Below, piece after piece: positions 32,687 through 41,639 of a stretch of 64,000 nucleotides of DNA. The notes beneath the pieces were generated by a model, which was given only the letters and a program-made list of their open reading frames with translations, searched no databases and was not told where the DNA came from. Every line of letters begins with the position of its first letter. Position 1 is the stretch's first letter. Origin of the DNA: Micromonospora ureilytica (GTDB lineage: Bacteria > Actinomycetota > Actinomycetes > Mycobacteriales > Micromonosporaceae); assembly GCF_015751765.1 (NCBI RefSeq), contig NZ_JADOTX010000001.1, forward strand, positions 62,001-126,000. Reading direction: 5' to 3'. Position numbers and translations under genes: made by a program.

Positions 32687-33826
32687 GTGATCCCGATGGA
32701 CCTGTCGACGGGGCAACCCTGGCCGGTGAGCCGCCACTGGCGGTTCATCGGCTGGCTGCTGGCCGCCGTCTGGCTGTTCTTCCTCAACGTGCCGCTCGCC
32801 ACCGCGCTGCACCAGCCGGAGCTGTGGCGGCGGGTCCTCGGCGTGGTGGCCATTGTCGTCTTCGGCGTCGGGTACGTGCTGCTGTTCCAGTGGGCCCGCA
32901 AGCTGCGCCAGGCCCTGCAGCCGATTCCGACGGGACGGGCGCGGGCCGGGCTGGCGCTGCTGCTCGCGGTGGGTCTGGCCAGCCTCCCGGGCACCGGCGG
33001 GGACTGGCTGGCCACCCTGGTCTACGTGGCCGCGGCCGCTGTGTTCCTGCTGCCGCCGTGGGAGTCGTTGGCCGCCGTGGTGCTCTGCGCCGTGACGCCT
33101 GCGCTGGCGTCCTGGCTGGTGCCGGGGTGGGAGGCGGAGAACGGCATCGTCTTCGCGGTGCTGCTCGCCTCGTTCGCCATGTTCGGGGTGTCCCGGCTGG
33201 CCCAGCGCAACAGCGAACTCCGGGCCGCCCAGCAGGAGATCGGTCGGCTCGCGGTCGCCGAGGAGCGGGCCCGCGCCGCCCGCGACCTGCACGACATCCT
33301 CGGGCACTCGCTGACCGTGGTGGCGATCAAGGCCGAGTTGGCCGGGCGTCTGATCGAGGTCGACCGGGAACGGGCCGCCGCCGAGATCGCCGAGGTGGAG
33401 GCGTTGGCTCGGGCCGCGCTGGCCGACGTACGAAAGACGGCCGGGGCGTACCGCGAGGTCAGTCTCGCCGCGGAGCTGGCCGGCGCCCGCTCGGCGCTGG
33501 CCGCGGCGGGCATCGCGGCCGACGTGTCGACCGAGGTGCCGGACCTGCCGGAGGAGTGGGACCGGTTGTTCGGCTGGACGGTACGGGAGGGCGTGACGAA
33601 CGTGGTCCGGCACAGCGGGGCGCGGTGCTGCGTGATCCGGGTGCACAAGGATCAGGTCGTGATCAGTGACGACGGTCGTGGCCCGTCCACTCCCGATGCG
33701 AGCGGGCACGGGCTGGTCGGCCTGCGGGAGCGGGCGCGGCGGCTGGACGCGGTGGTGACCGTCGGTAGTCGACCGGCGGGCGACGGTTTTCTGCTGCGGG
33801 TGCACGCGCCGGGGGAGGCCCGGTGA
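32687..33826 (+). CDS. Sensor histidine kinase (DesK/NarL-partner type)
   Basis: 379 residues from GTG 32687; an ATG three codons later is equally possible. About five to six N-terminal membrane spans (to about 170) are followed by a HisKA_3 dimerisation/phosphoacceptor helix with ARDLHDILGHSLTVVAIKAE (phospho-His 202) and an HATPase core: TVREGVTNVVRHSGA (N box), ISDDGRG and GHGLVGLRERARRL. The short extracytoplasmic loops suggest sensing in the membrane. Its stop overlaps the response-regulator start (GTGA). Confidence 0.92.
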   Translation: MIPMDLSTGQPWPVSRHWRFIGWLLAAVWLFFLNVPLATALHQPELWRRVLGVVAIVVFGVGYVLLFQWARKLRQALQPIPTGRARAGLALLLAVGLASLPGTGGDWLATLVYVAAAAVFLLPPWESLAAVVLCAVTPALASWLVPGWEAENGIVFAVLLASFAMFGVSRLAQRNSELRAAQQEIGRLAVAEERARAARDLHDILGHSLTVVAIKAELAGRLIEVDRERAAAEIAEVEALARAALADVRKTAGAYREVSLAAELAGARSALAAAGIAADVSTEVPDLPEEWDRLFGWTVREGVTNVVRHSGARCCVIRVHKDQVVISDDGRGPSTPDASGHGLVGLRERARRLDAVVTVGSRPAGDGFLLRVHAPGEAR

Positions 33827-34455
33827 GCGCCTTGCCCACGCCGATCCGGCTGCTGCTCGCCGATGACCAGGCGCTGGTCCGGGGTGCGCTGGCCGCCCTG
33901 CTCTCGCTGGAGGAGGACCTGACAGTTGTCGCCGAGGTCGGCCGGGGCGACGAGGTGGTGCCCGAGGCTCGACGCAGCGCCCCCGACGTCGCCCTGCTGG
34001 ATGTGGAGATGCCCGGCCTGGACGGGATCGCCGCCACCGCGGCGTTGCGGGCCGCGCTGCCGACCTGCCGGGTGCTTGTGGTGACCACCTTCGGTCGACC
34101 CGGTTACCTGCGCCGGGCGATGGAGGCCGGAGCGAGCGGTTTCGTGGTCAAGGACACCCCGGCCCGACAGCTCGCCGACGCGGTCCGCCGGGTGCACGCC
34201 GGCCTGCGGGTGGTCGACCCGACGCTGGCCGCGGAGACCCTCGCCGCCGGGGTCAGCCCGCTGACCGAGCGGGAGACCGAGGTGCTGCGGACCGCGCGCG
34301 GTGGCGGCACGGTCGCCGACCTGGCCCGGGCGCTGCACCTGTCCGAGGGGACGGTACGCAACCACCTGTCCGCGGCGATCGGCAAGACCGGTGCCCGTAA
34401 CCGGGCCGACGCGATCCGGGTCGCCGAGCAGAACGGCTGGCTGCTCGGCGAGTGA
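33823..34455 (+). CDS. NarL/DesR-type response regulator
   Basis: 210 residues. Receiver domain with acidic pair D14/D15 (LLLADDQ), phosphoacceptor D60 (ALLDVEMPGLDG), Thr/Ser switch in VVTTFG and the conserved Lys in FVVKDTP; C-terminal LuxR helix-turn-helix SPLTERETEVLRTARGGGTV, LHLSEGTVRNHLSAAIGKTG. It is coupled to the kinase and probably controls the exporter genes upstream. Three 8-bp tandem repeats follow the stop. Confidence 0.93.
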   Translation: MSALPTPIRLLLADDQALVRGALAALLSLEEDLTVVAEVGRGDEVVPEARRSAPDVALLDVEMPGLDGIAATAALRAALPTCRVLVVTTFGRPGYLRRAMEAGASGFVVKDTPARQLADAVRRVHAGLRVVDPTLAAETLAAGVSPLTERETEVLRTARGGGTVADLARALHLSEGTVRNHLSAAIGKTGARNRADAIRVAEQNGWLLGE

Positions 34456-34468
34456 CCGCGCAGCGTCG

Positions 34469-34492
34469 GCGCTCAGGCGCTCAGGCGCTCAG
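34469..34492. repeat. Three tandem 8-bp repeats
   Basis: GCGCTCAG occurs three times in a row (34469-34492) in the short gap between the response regulator and the end of the convergent L,D-transpeptidase gene, slightly overlapping the latter's last codons. Confidence 0.8.
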
Positions 34493-35400
34493 GCGGTCGG
34501 CGGCGGGGCGGCCAGTTGGTCGACCACGACGACGCTGCTGCCGGGGCGGACCTCGGCGAGCAGCTCCCGCTGACCGCTGCGGGTCAGCCGGATACAGCCG
34601 TTTGTGGTGTTCTCGCCCAACTCGCCGTCGTGCTGCCAGGTGTGCACCCCGATGTGCGCGCCCTGCAGCCCGGACGGCACCGACTCCGGGTCGTCGGGCA
34701 CCGAACCGAGAGCGTAGATGTCCACTCCGCCGTAGACCTCCTCCGGCGGTGGGGTGCGGCCCAGGATGAAGGTCCGCCCGAGTGGAGTCTCCTGGCCCGA
34801 CTGGCCGAGGCTGACCTCCCAGGAGCGCACCGCCTTGCCGGCCCGGTACCAGGTGAGCCGGTGGACCTTGCGTTCGACCACGATCTGGTCGCGCAGCGGC
34901 ACCGTCTCGAACCCGCCGGGAGGCAGCCAGGCGAGCCGTCGGTTGGCCGAGGGCAGCAGGACGGCGGTCCAGCCGGCACGCCGTTGGGCGATCGGCATGG
35001 TCAGCTCGACACCGCGGATCGTCGGTTCGAGGAAGGCGCGCGGACGACCGCCGGGCGCGTCGTACGCGGCGATGCGTCTGGTCGGGTGCGCGCCCTCGGT
35101 CAGCGGCGTGACGTCCATGCTGGCCGGATCGGCGGGGAACCCACCGGGCGCGGGGTCGTAGTCGACCACGGCCAGGCCGTCCGGGGCGGGCGCGGCCGGG
35201 GGGATCGACTCCTCCGGGCTCTGCTCCACACTGCTCGGAGTCGGGTCGGCGGCCACCACGTTGCGGTCGTCGGGGGCCGTCGAACTCGGGGTGAGGGCCT
35301 GGCCGACCAGCAGCGCGGTCACCAGCAGCGCGGGTACGCCGATGGCGGCGGCCACCCAGACGCCGCGACGACGGGACGGAGTCTTTCGGTCAAACTGCAC
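34489..35400 (-). CDS. L,D-transpeptidase (YkuD domain), membrane-anchored
   Basis: 303 residues, GTG 35400. One N-terminal membrane anchor (14-36, VWVAAAIGVPALLVTALLVG), a Pro/Ser/Glu-rich spacer (about 38-75), an intermediate domain and the catalytic YkuD domain from about 170. The active-site block is HIGVHTW (H249, H253) with ENTTNGCIRL (Cys 269, Arg 271), the form of the SHGChR motif. Such enzymes make 3-3 cross-links in peptidoglycan or attach proteins to it. It is divergent from the heme-b membrane protein gene across 223 bp. Confidence 0.88.
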   Translation of the reverse strand: MQFDRKTPSRRRGVWVAAAIGVPALLVTALLVGQALTPSSTAPDDRNVVAADPTPSSVEQSPEESIPPAAPAPDGLAVVDYDPAPGGFPADPASMDVTPLTEGAHPTRRIAAYDAPGGRPRAFLEPTIRGVELTMPIAQRRAGWTAVLLPSANRRLAWLPPGGFETVPLRDQIVVERKVHRLTWYRAGKAVRSWEVSLGQSGQETPLGRTFILGRTPPPEEVYGGVDIYALGSVPDDPESVPSGLQGAHIGVHTWQHDGELGENTTNGCIRLTRSGQRELLAEVRPGSSVVVVDQLAAPPPTA

Positions 35401-35623
35401 GAAACCACTCTATGGTGGCGGATGCTTCGGGGCCCCCGGTTCGGCGAGACCCGCGGTCCAAATCGGTGGGTGGGAGCGGGCACAACGCACGGCTGCGCCC
35501 CTCGGTTCGATTTCGGCAGAGAAATTTCCGTCGGCGGGTGATCCGCGCGCCCCGCCGGTCCGTACTGGATGGGGGAGCAGGGGTCGGCCGGTGGTGCGCC
35601 GCCGCGAGACGATCGAGGAGCAG

Positions 35624-37237
35624 ATGGCCCGGGCACAGCAGGACAACAAGGCGGCGACCGTCCGGACCAGCGCCAGCAGTCGGGGGGTGCGCACCCCGTC
35701 CCGGTCGGCGAGCACTCTGCTGATCGCGTCGCTGCTCGCCGCGCTCTGGGCGGCGGTCATGCTGACCGGCGCCGGTCAGACGGCGTACGCGTACGGCTTC
35801 TTCTTCACCGAGTTCTTCGCCGGGGTTGTCTCCCTGGTGACGCTGAGCCTCACCGTGATGCTCGGCCTGCTCGCCACCGACCGGCTGGTGCTGCGCATCT
35901 CGCACCGGGTGCTGATGCAGTCGGCGCACCGCGCCACCGGCGTGCTGGGCGTGGCCGGGCTCGGTTTCCACGTCCTCACCAAGATCGCCACCGGGCGGGC
36001 GGCCGCGACCGACGCGCTTGTGCCGTTCGTCGGCGGTCGGGGGCTCTACATCGGGCTCGGCACGGTGGCCGCACTGCTGATGGTCAGCGTGATCTGGACC
36101 GGCATCGTCCGGGCCCGCTTCGCCGACGTCGGTCCGAAGTGGCTGTGGCGCACGCTGCACTCCGCCGCGTACCTGGCCTGGCCGTTCGCTGTCTTTCACG
36201 GCCTCAACGCCGGTCGGGCCGCAGCGCCCTGGGTGATGTTCAGCTACCTCGGCTGCATTCTGCTGGTGGTGCTGGCCCTGCTGGTCCGGTTCTCGGTCAC
36301 CATCGGTCGGCGCAGCCGTGAGCAGCACCAGGCCGCGGTGCGCAACGCGGTGATGGTCGGCCGGGCCGAGGAGGCGAAGACCGCCCGATCGCTCCTGGCC
36401 GGGTTGGGTCGGCGCAGCAAGGCCGCCGACAAGCGTCCCGCCTGGGCGGAGACCACCACCGCCACCTGGGCCGCGCCGGCCGCGCGGCGTGACCCCGAAC
36501 GGTTCACCGTCCCGGTGGTGCCCGAGCCCGGTTCCCTCGTCGAGCCGACCCGGCCGAGCCGACGTCGACGGGAGGAGGAGCCAGCGGCCCGCCGCGACAC
36601 CGAACGGTCCTCGCGCAGCCGGCGTACCGAGGAAACCACTACCAGCCGATCGGCCCGCCGCAGCGTGGAGGACACCGGCACGTTCCGACGCGACGAGGAG
36701 GAGTTGGAGCCGGTGACCCGGCGGCGCGGCTCCCGCACCCGCGACGAGGCCGTTCCGACCGGCCGGCGACGCGCCGACGAGCCGGCCGCCGAGCGGTCCC
36801 GTCGCCGGTCCCGCAGCGAGGACGAGGGCAGCCGCTACTCGGCGCCGCCGCAGCCGACCCTCGCCGAGCCCGAGGAGCCGTGGGACAGCCCGCGTCGCTG
36901 GCAGGCCGACGACCCGATCTCCGCCGGCCCGATCTCCGTCGAGCCGATCTCGGCCGGCCCGGTCTCCAGCAGCCCGATCTCGTCGGCGCCGCGCAGCGGC
37001 AGCGGCCGGCACAGCATTGAGGACGACCTGCCCGAGGAGCCGGACTACTGGCGCCCGCCGGCCCGGTACGTGCCGGACGAGGTGGCGCCGCCCGTCGACG
37101 ACACCCCGACCCTTGTCGACCTGGCGTCCCGCCGTGCTCGACGGGCAGCCGGCGAGGGCAAGTCCAAGCGCCGCAAGGCCAGCGCCGACGCGGTGGACGG
37201 GGCGTACTGGGCCGGGCTGCGGGGTGAGGCGAAGTGA
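35624..37237 (+). CDS. Ferric-reductase-like heme-b membrane protein with long disordered tail
   Basis: 537 residues, ATG 35624 after GAGGAG. Six membrane spans lie in residues 30-225 with two pairs of histidines, H102/H116 (SAHRATGVLGVAGLGFHV) and H179/H192 (LHSAAYLAWPFAVFHG), the 13-14 spacing of the ferric reductase/NOX transmembrane domain that binds two hemes. The remaining 300 residues are disordered and Arg/Glu/Pro-rich, with PISAGPISVEPISAGPVSS repeats; no flavin or NADPH domain is attached. The stop overlaps the start of a NuoF-like gene, which may supply the electrons. It is the first gene of a four-gene redox set. Confidence 0.82.
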   Translation: MARAQQDNKAATVRTSASSRGVRTPSRSASTLLIASLLAALWAAVMLTGAGQTAYAYGFFFTEFFAGVVSLVTLSLTVMLGLLATDRLVLRISHRVLMQSAHRATGVLGVAGLGFHVLTKIATGRAAATDALVPFVGGRGLYIGLGTVAALLMVSVIWTGIVRARFADVGPKWLWRTLHSAAYLAWPFAVFHGLNAGRAAAPWVMFSYLGCILLVVLALLVRFSVTIGRRSREQHQAAVRNAVMVGRAEEAKTARSLLAGLGRRSKAADKRPAWAETTTATWAAPAARRDPERFTVPVVPEPGSLVEPTRPSRRRREEEPAARRDTERSSRSRRTEETTTSRSARRSVEDTGTFRRDEEELEPVTRRRGSRTRDEAVPTGRRRADEPAAERSRRRSRSEDEGSRYSAPPQPTLAEPEEPWDSPRRWQADDPISAGPISVEPISAGPVSSSPISSAPRSGSGRHSIEDDLPEEPDYWRPPARYVPDEVAPPVDDTPTLVDLASRRARRAAGEGKSKRRKASADAVDGAYWAGLRGEAK

Positions 37238-38700
37238 TGCGGACCGCCGTGCCACCGGTCGCCTGCGTGGGCGAGCCGCGGCTCACCGCCGGCTTCGCCG
37301 AGTACGGCCGACTTGACCTGCTCGCGCACGAGGAGGTGCACGGACCCATCGGCCCGATGGAACCGGCGCAGTTGCTCCAGCTCGCCGAGGGCATGCAGCT
37401 CAAGGGCAAGGGCGGGGCGGGGTTCCCGTTCGCCCGCAAACTGCGCGCGGTGCTGGAGTCCTGCAAGCGGCAGGACCTCGCCGCCGTGGTGGTGGTCAAT
37501 GCCACCGAGGGGGAGCCGGCCAGCTGGAAGGACAAGGTGCTGCTGACCCGCGCCCCGCACCTGATCCTGGACGGCGCGGCGCTGGCCGCGTACGCGCTGG
37601 ACGCCGACGAGATCGTGATCGGCGTCGCGGACGACGGGGTCGGCCGGGACTCGCTGATGGAGGCCCTCGAAGAGCGCCGGATGCCGGTGCAGACGACGAT
37701 CGTCACAGTGCCGCACCGGTTCATCTCCGGCGAGGGTGGTGCACTCGTCAACGGGATCAACGGGCTGCCGCACATCCCGCCGGGCACCAAGAAGCGTTCC
37801 AGCGACTCCGGGGTCAGCGGCCTGCCCACCCTGCTGTCCAACGCCGAGACGTACGCCCAGCTCGCCGTCGGCGCCCGACTGGGCCCGTACGAGTACGCGG
37901 CGCTCGGTACCGACGACGAGCCGGGCACCGTGCTGCTCACCGTGACCGGCGCGGCGGGCCGACCGGCAGTTGTGGAGTGCACCGCCGGCATGCCGCTGCG
38001 TGACGTCCTCGACCTCTGCGAGGTGCCGGACGTCCAGGGCATCCTGATGGGCGGCTACCACGGCAAGTGGATCACCCCGGAGGCGGCGGAGAAGGCCGAG
38101 GTCTCCCGCAAGGGCCTGGCCGCGGTCGGCGGCACCCTCGGTGCGGGCATCATCGTCCCGCTCGGTGTCGACACCTGCCCGCTGGGTGAGGCCGCCCAGG
38201 TGGTGCGCTACCTGGCCGGCGAGTCCGCCGGCCAGTGCGGTCCGTGCAAGATGGGCCTGCCGGACCTGGCCCGCGCGGTGGACCTGGCCGTCGCCGGCAG
38301 CCAACCGGCCGACGTGGTGCGCGCCGCCGCTGGCGAGGTGAAGGGCCGGGGCGCGTGCAGCCATCCGGACGGCACCGCCCGGTTCGCGCTCTCCGCGATC
38401 GAGGTCTTCACCGAGGACCTGCGGCTGCACAGCACCGGCGACGGTTGTGGCCGACGGGTCAAGGGAGTGATGGGGCTGCCCGGCGCGCCCGACGCGAACC
38501 CGCAGAAGCTCACCCTGGACTGGTCGCGCTGTGACGGGCACGGCCTGTGCGCGCACGTCGTACCGGACTTCATCCGGCTCGACGCGAACGGATATCCCGC
38601 CTTCCCCGCCACCCCGGTGCCGACCTGGCTGCGGGAGGGCGCGCTGAAGGCGGTCAAGGTCTGCCCGGAGCTGGCGCTGCGACTGGCCAAGGCCGAGTAG
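37237..38700 (+). CDS. NuoF-like NADH/FMN-binding protein with C-terminal ferredoxin domain
   Basis: 487 residues, ATG 37237 overlapping the previous stop. Order: NuoF-type Rossmann region with LKGKGGAGFPFARKL (56-69) and NATEGEPASWKDK (88-100) for FMN/NADH, LSNAETYAQLA, an SLBB-like part (about 230-290), an FeS region with CGPC (334-337) and a third Cys at 374, and a ferredoxin-like tail RCDGHGLCAHVVPDF (Cys 432, 438) plus CP (476). The classical NuoF CxxCxxC site appears reduced by one Cys (CGPCK). I infer electron delivery from a cytoplasmic donor to the heme-b membrane partner. Confidence 0.82.
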   Translation: MRTAVPPVACVGEPRLTAGFAEYGRLDLLAHEEVHGPIGPMEPAQLLQLAEGMQLKGKGGAGFPFARKLRAVLESCKRQDLAAVVVVNATEGEPASWKDKVLLTRAPHLILDGAALAAYALDADEIVIGVADDGVGRDSLMEALEERRMPVQTTIVTVPHRFISGEGGALVNGINGLPHIPPGTKKRSSDSGVSGLPTLLSNAETYAQLAVGARLGPYEYAALGTDDEPGTVLLTVTGAAGRPAVVECTAGMPLRDVLDLCEVPDVQGILMGGYHGKWITPEAAEKAEVSRKGLAAVGGTLGAGIIVPLGVDTCPLGEAAQVVRYLAGESAGQCGPCKMGLPDLARAVDLAVAGSQPADVVRAAAGEVKGRGACSHPDGTARFALSAIEVFTEDLRLHSTGDGCGRRVKGVMGLPGAPDANPQKLTLDWSRCDGHGLCAHVVPDFIRLDANGYPAFPATPVPTWLREGALKAVKVCPELALRLAKAE

Positions 38701-38752
38701 CGAAGCCTCGGGTCCAGCAAGGGTCCCTTCCGGACCGGAAACGGAGAAGCGG

Positions 38753-39403
38753 ATGCGGATCGGCATGGCGTGGACAGGGGCCGGGCGACTGCGCCGTGCC
38801 GCGACAATCGGGTCGCTCGTGGTGGCCCTGTTCGGCGTTGCCGCCTGCACCGGCACCGCGCCGGGTGGGCCCGTCGCCGCCGGATCGGCCCCCGCCTCGA
38901 CCGGCGTCCCGCCCGCCCCGACCGCAACGGCGACCGGTGCCCCACCCGCCCCGACCGCAACGGCGACCGGCGGGCCACCCGCTGCCCCGAAGCAGGTCCC
39001 GGACGTGCTCCGCTTCACCGGGACCACCCTCGGCGGGGCCGCGTTCGACGCGGCACAGCTCGCCGGCAAACCGGTGGTGCTGTGGTTCTGGGCGCCGTGG
39101 TGCGCCACCTGCGCCAGCCAGGCCTGGACGGTGGCCGAGATCGCACCCAAGTACCGGGACACCGTGCCGATCGTCGGTGTCGCCGGGCTGGGCGAGCGGA
39201 AGGCCATGAAGGAGTTCGTCACCGAGTTCGAACTCGGCGGCACGCCGCAGATCGAGGACAGCAAGGGCACGCTCTGGAAGCGGTTCAAGGTGACCGAGCA
39301 GAGCATTTTCGTGATCATTGACCGGAGCGGCGCTGTCGTCCACGAGGGCTTCCTGGACGGTGAGGCGCTCACCGCCAAGGTCGCCGCACTGGCCGGGGCG
39401 TGA
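38753..39403 (+). CDS. TlpA/ResA-like thioredoxin-fold lipoprotein
   Basis: 216 residues. A lipoprotein signal with lipobox GVAAC (Cys 32) is followed by a Pro/Thr linker with an 11-residue tandem repeat (PAPTATATGAP, PAPTATATGGP) and a thioredoxin domain with the redox motif FWAPWCATCASQ (C117, C120) and the cis-Pro segment LGGTPQIED. It works outside the membrane in thiol reduction or oxidation. Its stop overlaps the CcdA-like gene (GTGA), the usual electron supplier of such proteins. Confidence 0.9.
   Translation: MRIGMAWTGAGRLRRAATIGSLVVALFGVAACTGTAPGGPVAAGSAPASTGVPPAPTATATGAPPAPTATATGGPPAAPKQVPDVLRFTGTTLGGAAFDAAQLAGKPVVLWFWAPWCATCASQAWTVAEIAPKYRDTVPIVGVAGLGERKAMKEFVTEFELGGTPQIEDSKGTLWKRFKVTEQSIFVIIDRSGAVVHEGFLDGEALTAKVAALAGA
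38912..38970 (+). repeat. Perfect 26-bp direct repeat coding the lipoprotein linker
   Basis: Two identical 26-bp units (38912-38937 and 38945-38970) with a 33-bp period encode the 11-residue PAPTATATG repeat of the TlpA-like lipoprotein. It looks like a recent in-frame duplication. Confidence 0.85.
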
Positions 39404-40263
39404 GTGCCACACTGCTGCTCGCGCTGACCGCCGGCATGCTCGGCGCGGTCAACCCGTGCGGCTTCGCGTTGCTGCCCGCGTACCTCTCGCTGTTGGTCGC
39501 CGGGGAGTCAGACACCCGCGGCGCGGTCGGCCGCGCGCTCACCGCGGCGGCCGGGCTGACAGTGGGGTACGTGCTGGTGTTCGGCGCGTTCGGCCTGGCG
39601 CTCGCGCCGCTGGCCGGCTGGCTGCGGCCCCGGCTGCCGTGGCTGACCGTGGCGCTCGGCGTGCTGCTGGTCGTGGCGGGCTGTTGGCTGCTCGCCGGCC
39701 GCCGGCTGCCCGCCCCCGGCTGGCCCGCCCGCGCGCCCCGGCTGACCCGGACCTGGCCGTCGATGGCGCTGTTCGGCGCGGTGTACGCGTTGGCGTCGCT
39801 CGGCTGCGCCATCGCGCCGTTCCTGGCCATCGTGGTGACCAGCCTCCAGGCCGGCTCGACCGGTCAGGGGTTGGCGCTGTTCGGCGCGTACGCCCTGGGG
39901 ATGGGTCTGGTGGTCGCTGTCGCCGCGCTCGGGGTGGCGCTGCTGCGCGACGGTCTGGTGGCCCGGCTGCGCGTCGCCGGGGCGCTGGTGCCCCGCCTCA
40001 GTGGCCTGGTGCTGCTGCTCGCCGGCGGCTACGTCGCCTGGTACGGCTGGTACGAGCTACGCCTGGCCTCCGGGCGCCGCGACGCCCTCAAAGACCCGGT
40101 AATCCAAGCAGCGTCCCAGCTACAACAAACCCTGACCAACACCCTGGACACCATCGGCCCAGCGTTGCTGCTGGCCGCCCTCGTTCTGCTCGCCGTGTTG
40201 GGCGTGCGGACGCGTCGACGGGGGCGCGGGGTGGAACCGGCCCCCGTCGAACGATCCGGTTAG
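39400..40263 (+). CDS. CcdA-like thiol-disulfide electron transporter
   Basis: 287 residues, GTG 39400. Six or seven spans with the CcdA/DsbD hallmarks: the first conserved Cys in GMLGAVNPCGFALLPAYLSL and the second in YALASLGCAIAPFLAIVV. It carries reducing power from cytoplasmic thioredoxin across the membrane to proteins such as the TlpA-like lipoprotein coded just before it. Its stop shares 4 bp with the stop of the convergent serS. Confidence 0.92.
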   Translation: MSATLLLALTAGMLGAVNPCGFALLPAYLSLLVAGESDTRGAVGRALTAAAGLTVGYVLVFGAFGLALAPLAGWLRPRLPWLTVALGVLLVVAGCWLLAGRRLPAPGWPARAPRLTRTWPSMALFGAVYALASLGCAIAPFLAIVVTSLQAGSTGQGLALFGAYALGMGLVVAVAALGVALLRDGLVARLRVAGALVPRLSGLVLLLAGGYVAWYGWYELRLASGRRDALKDPVIQAASQLQQTLTNTLDTIGPALLLAALVLLAVLGVRTRRRGRGVEPAPVERSG

Positions 40264-41543
40264 CGGGGGGAGAGGCGGTCGGTGCCTAGGCGGTCTTGGA
40301 GGACCTTGGGGATCAGGACACTGCCGTCGGCCTGCTGGTACTGCTCCAGGATGGCCGGGAAGAGCCGGCTCGTCGCCAGCGCGGACCCGTTGAGGGTGTG
40401 CACGAAGCGCGTCTGCTTGCCGCCCGGCTCGCGGTAGCGGATGGCCGCCCGACGAGCCTGGTAGTCGCCGGCCCAGGACACCGACGACACCTCCTTGTAC
40501 TTGCCGGTGCTCGGCATCCACACCTCGATGTCGAGGGTCTTCTTCATCGAGGCGCTGGCGTCGCCGGCCGAGAGCAGCGTGCGCTGGTAGTGCAGACCCA
40601 GCCCCTCGACCAGGCCCTCGGCGTGGGCGAGCATCTCCTCCAGCGCCGCGTCGGCCTGCTCCGGCAGGGTGAACTGGAAGATCTCCACCTTGTTGAACTG
40701 GTGCCCCCGCACCGTGCCGCGCTCGTCCGAGTGCGAACCGGCCGACTCGCGGCGGTAGCACGGGGTGTACGCGAACGCCTTCAGCGGCAGCTTCGGGGTC
40801 TCCAGGATCTCGTCCTGGTACGCGCCGAGGATCGCCGTCTCCGACGTGGGCAGCAGGAACTGCCCGCGCGGCGCGGACGCCGAGTCCAGGTGGTAGACGT
40901 CGTCGTAGAACTTGGGGAACTGCCCGGCGGCGAAGCCGGCCGAGTCCAGTAGCAGGTGCGGCGGGAGCAGGAACTCGTAGCCGGCCTTGATGTGCTGGTC
41001 GATGAAGTAGTTGAGCAGCGCCCACTCCAGCCGCGCGCCGACACCCGTGTAGATCCAGAAGCCGGACCCACCGAGCTTGACGCCCCGCTCGTAGTCGACA
41101 AGGCCCAGCGCGCGGCTCAGCTCCACGTGGTCGCGGACCTTCTCGATCACCGGAGGCTCGCCGAAGGTCTTCACGACCCGGTTGGCTTCCTTGCCGCCGG
41201 CCACGACGTCGTCGCTGGGCAGGTTGGGCAGCTCACTCATCGCGTCGCGCAGCCGGGCCTGCACCTCGTCGAGCTGGGACTCCAGCTCGGCGAGCTGCTT
41301 ACGCTCCGCGTCCGGCGCGGCGGCCTTCGGTTCCTCGCCGGCCCGCTTCGCCTGCGCGTACGCCCGGGCCTCGGCCTTACGGCGCTGCCGCTCGGCGTCG
41401 ATCTCCGTGATCAGGGCGCGGCGTTCCTGGTCGAGCCGCTGGATCTCGTCCAGGGCACGGGTGACCTCGGCGGGATCCAGACGCTTCGCCAGCGCGGTTG
41501 CCACCGCCTCGCGATCCTTCCGGATCAACTCCATGTCGAGCAT
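40260..41543 (-). CDS. serS: Seryl-tRNA synthetase
   Basis: 427 residues, ATG 41543 (GGAGCAGC just upstream). It charges tRNA-Ser with serine. The N-terminal tRNA-binding coiled coil is at about 30-110 (RALDEIQRLDQERRALITEI); class II motif 2 is FAYTPCYRRESAGSHSDERG and motif 3 is GSALATSRLFPAILEQYQQ. SerS-specific FLLPTSETAILGAYQDEIL is present. The length is normal. It is convergent with, and overlaps by 4 bp, the CcdA gene. Confidence 0.97.
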   Translation of the reverse strand: MLDMELIRKDREAVATALAKRLDPAEVTRALDEIQRLDQERRALITEIDAERQRRKAEARAYAQAKRAGEEPKAAAPDAERKQLAELESQLDEVQARLRDAMSELPNLPSDDVVAGGKEANRVVKTFGEPPVIEKVRDHVELSRALGLVDYERGVKLGGSGFWIYTGVGARLEWALLNYFIDQHIKAGYEFLLPPHLLLDSAGFAAGQFPKFYDDVYHLDSASAPRGQFLLPTSETAILGAYQDEILETPKLPLKAFAYTPCYRRESAGSHSDERGTVRGHQFNKVEIFQFTLPEQADAALEEMLAHAEGLVEGLGLHYQRTLLSAGDASASMKKTLDIEVWMPSTGKYKEVSSVSWAGDYQARRAAIRYREPGGKQTRFVHTLNGSALATSRLFPAILEQYQQADGSVLIPKVLQDRLGTDRLSPR

Positions 41544-41639
41544 GCTGCTCCGTACGCCTCCGTCCGGGGTCACAGGTGAACCACCAGATGCTACCGTCGC
41601 GGGCTTTTCGTCAGGGGACGGGGAGTGCTGGCCGTCGGC

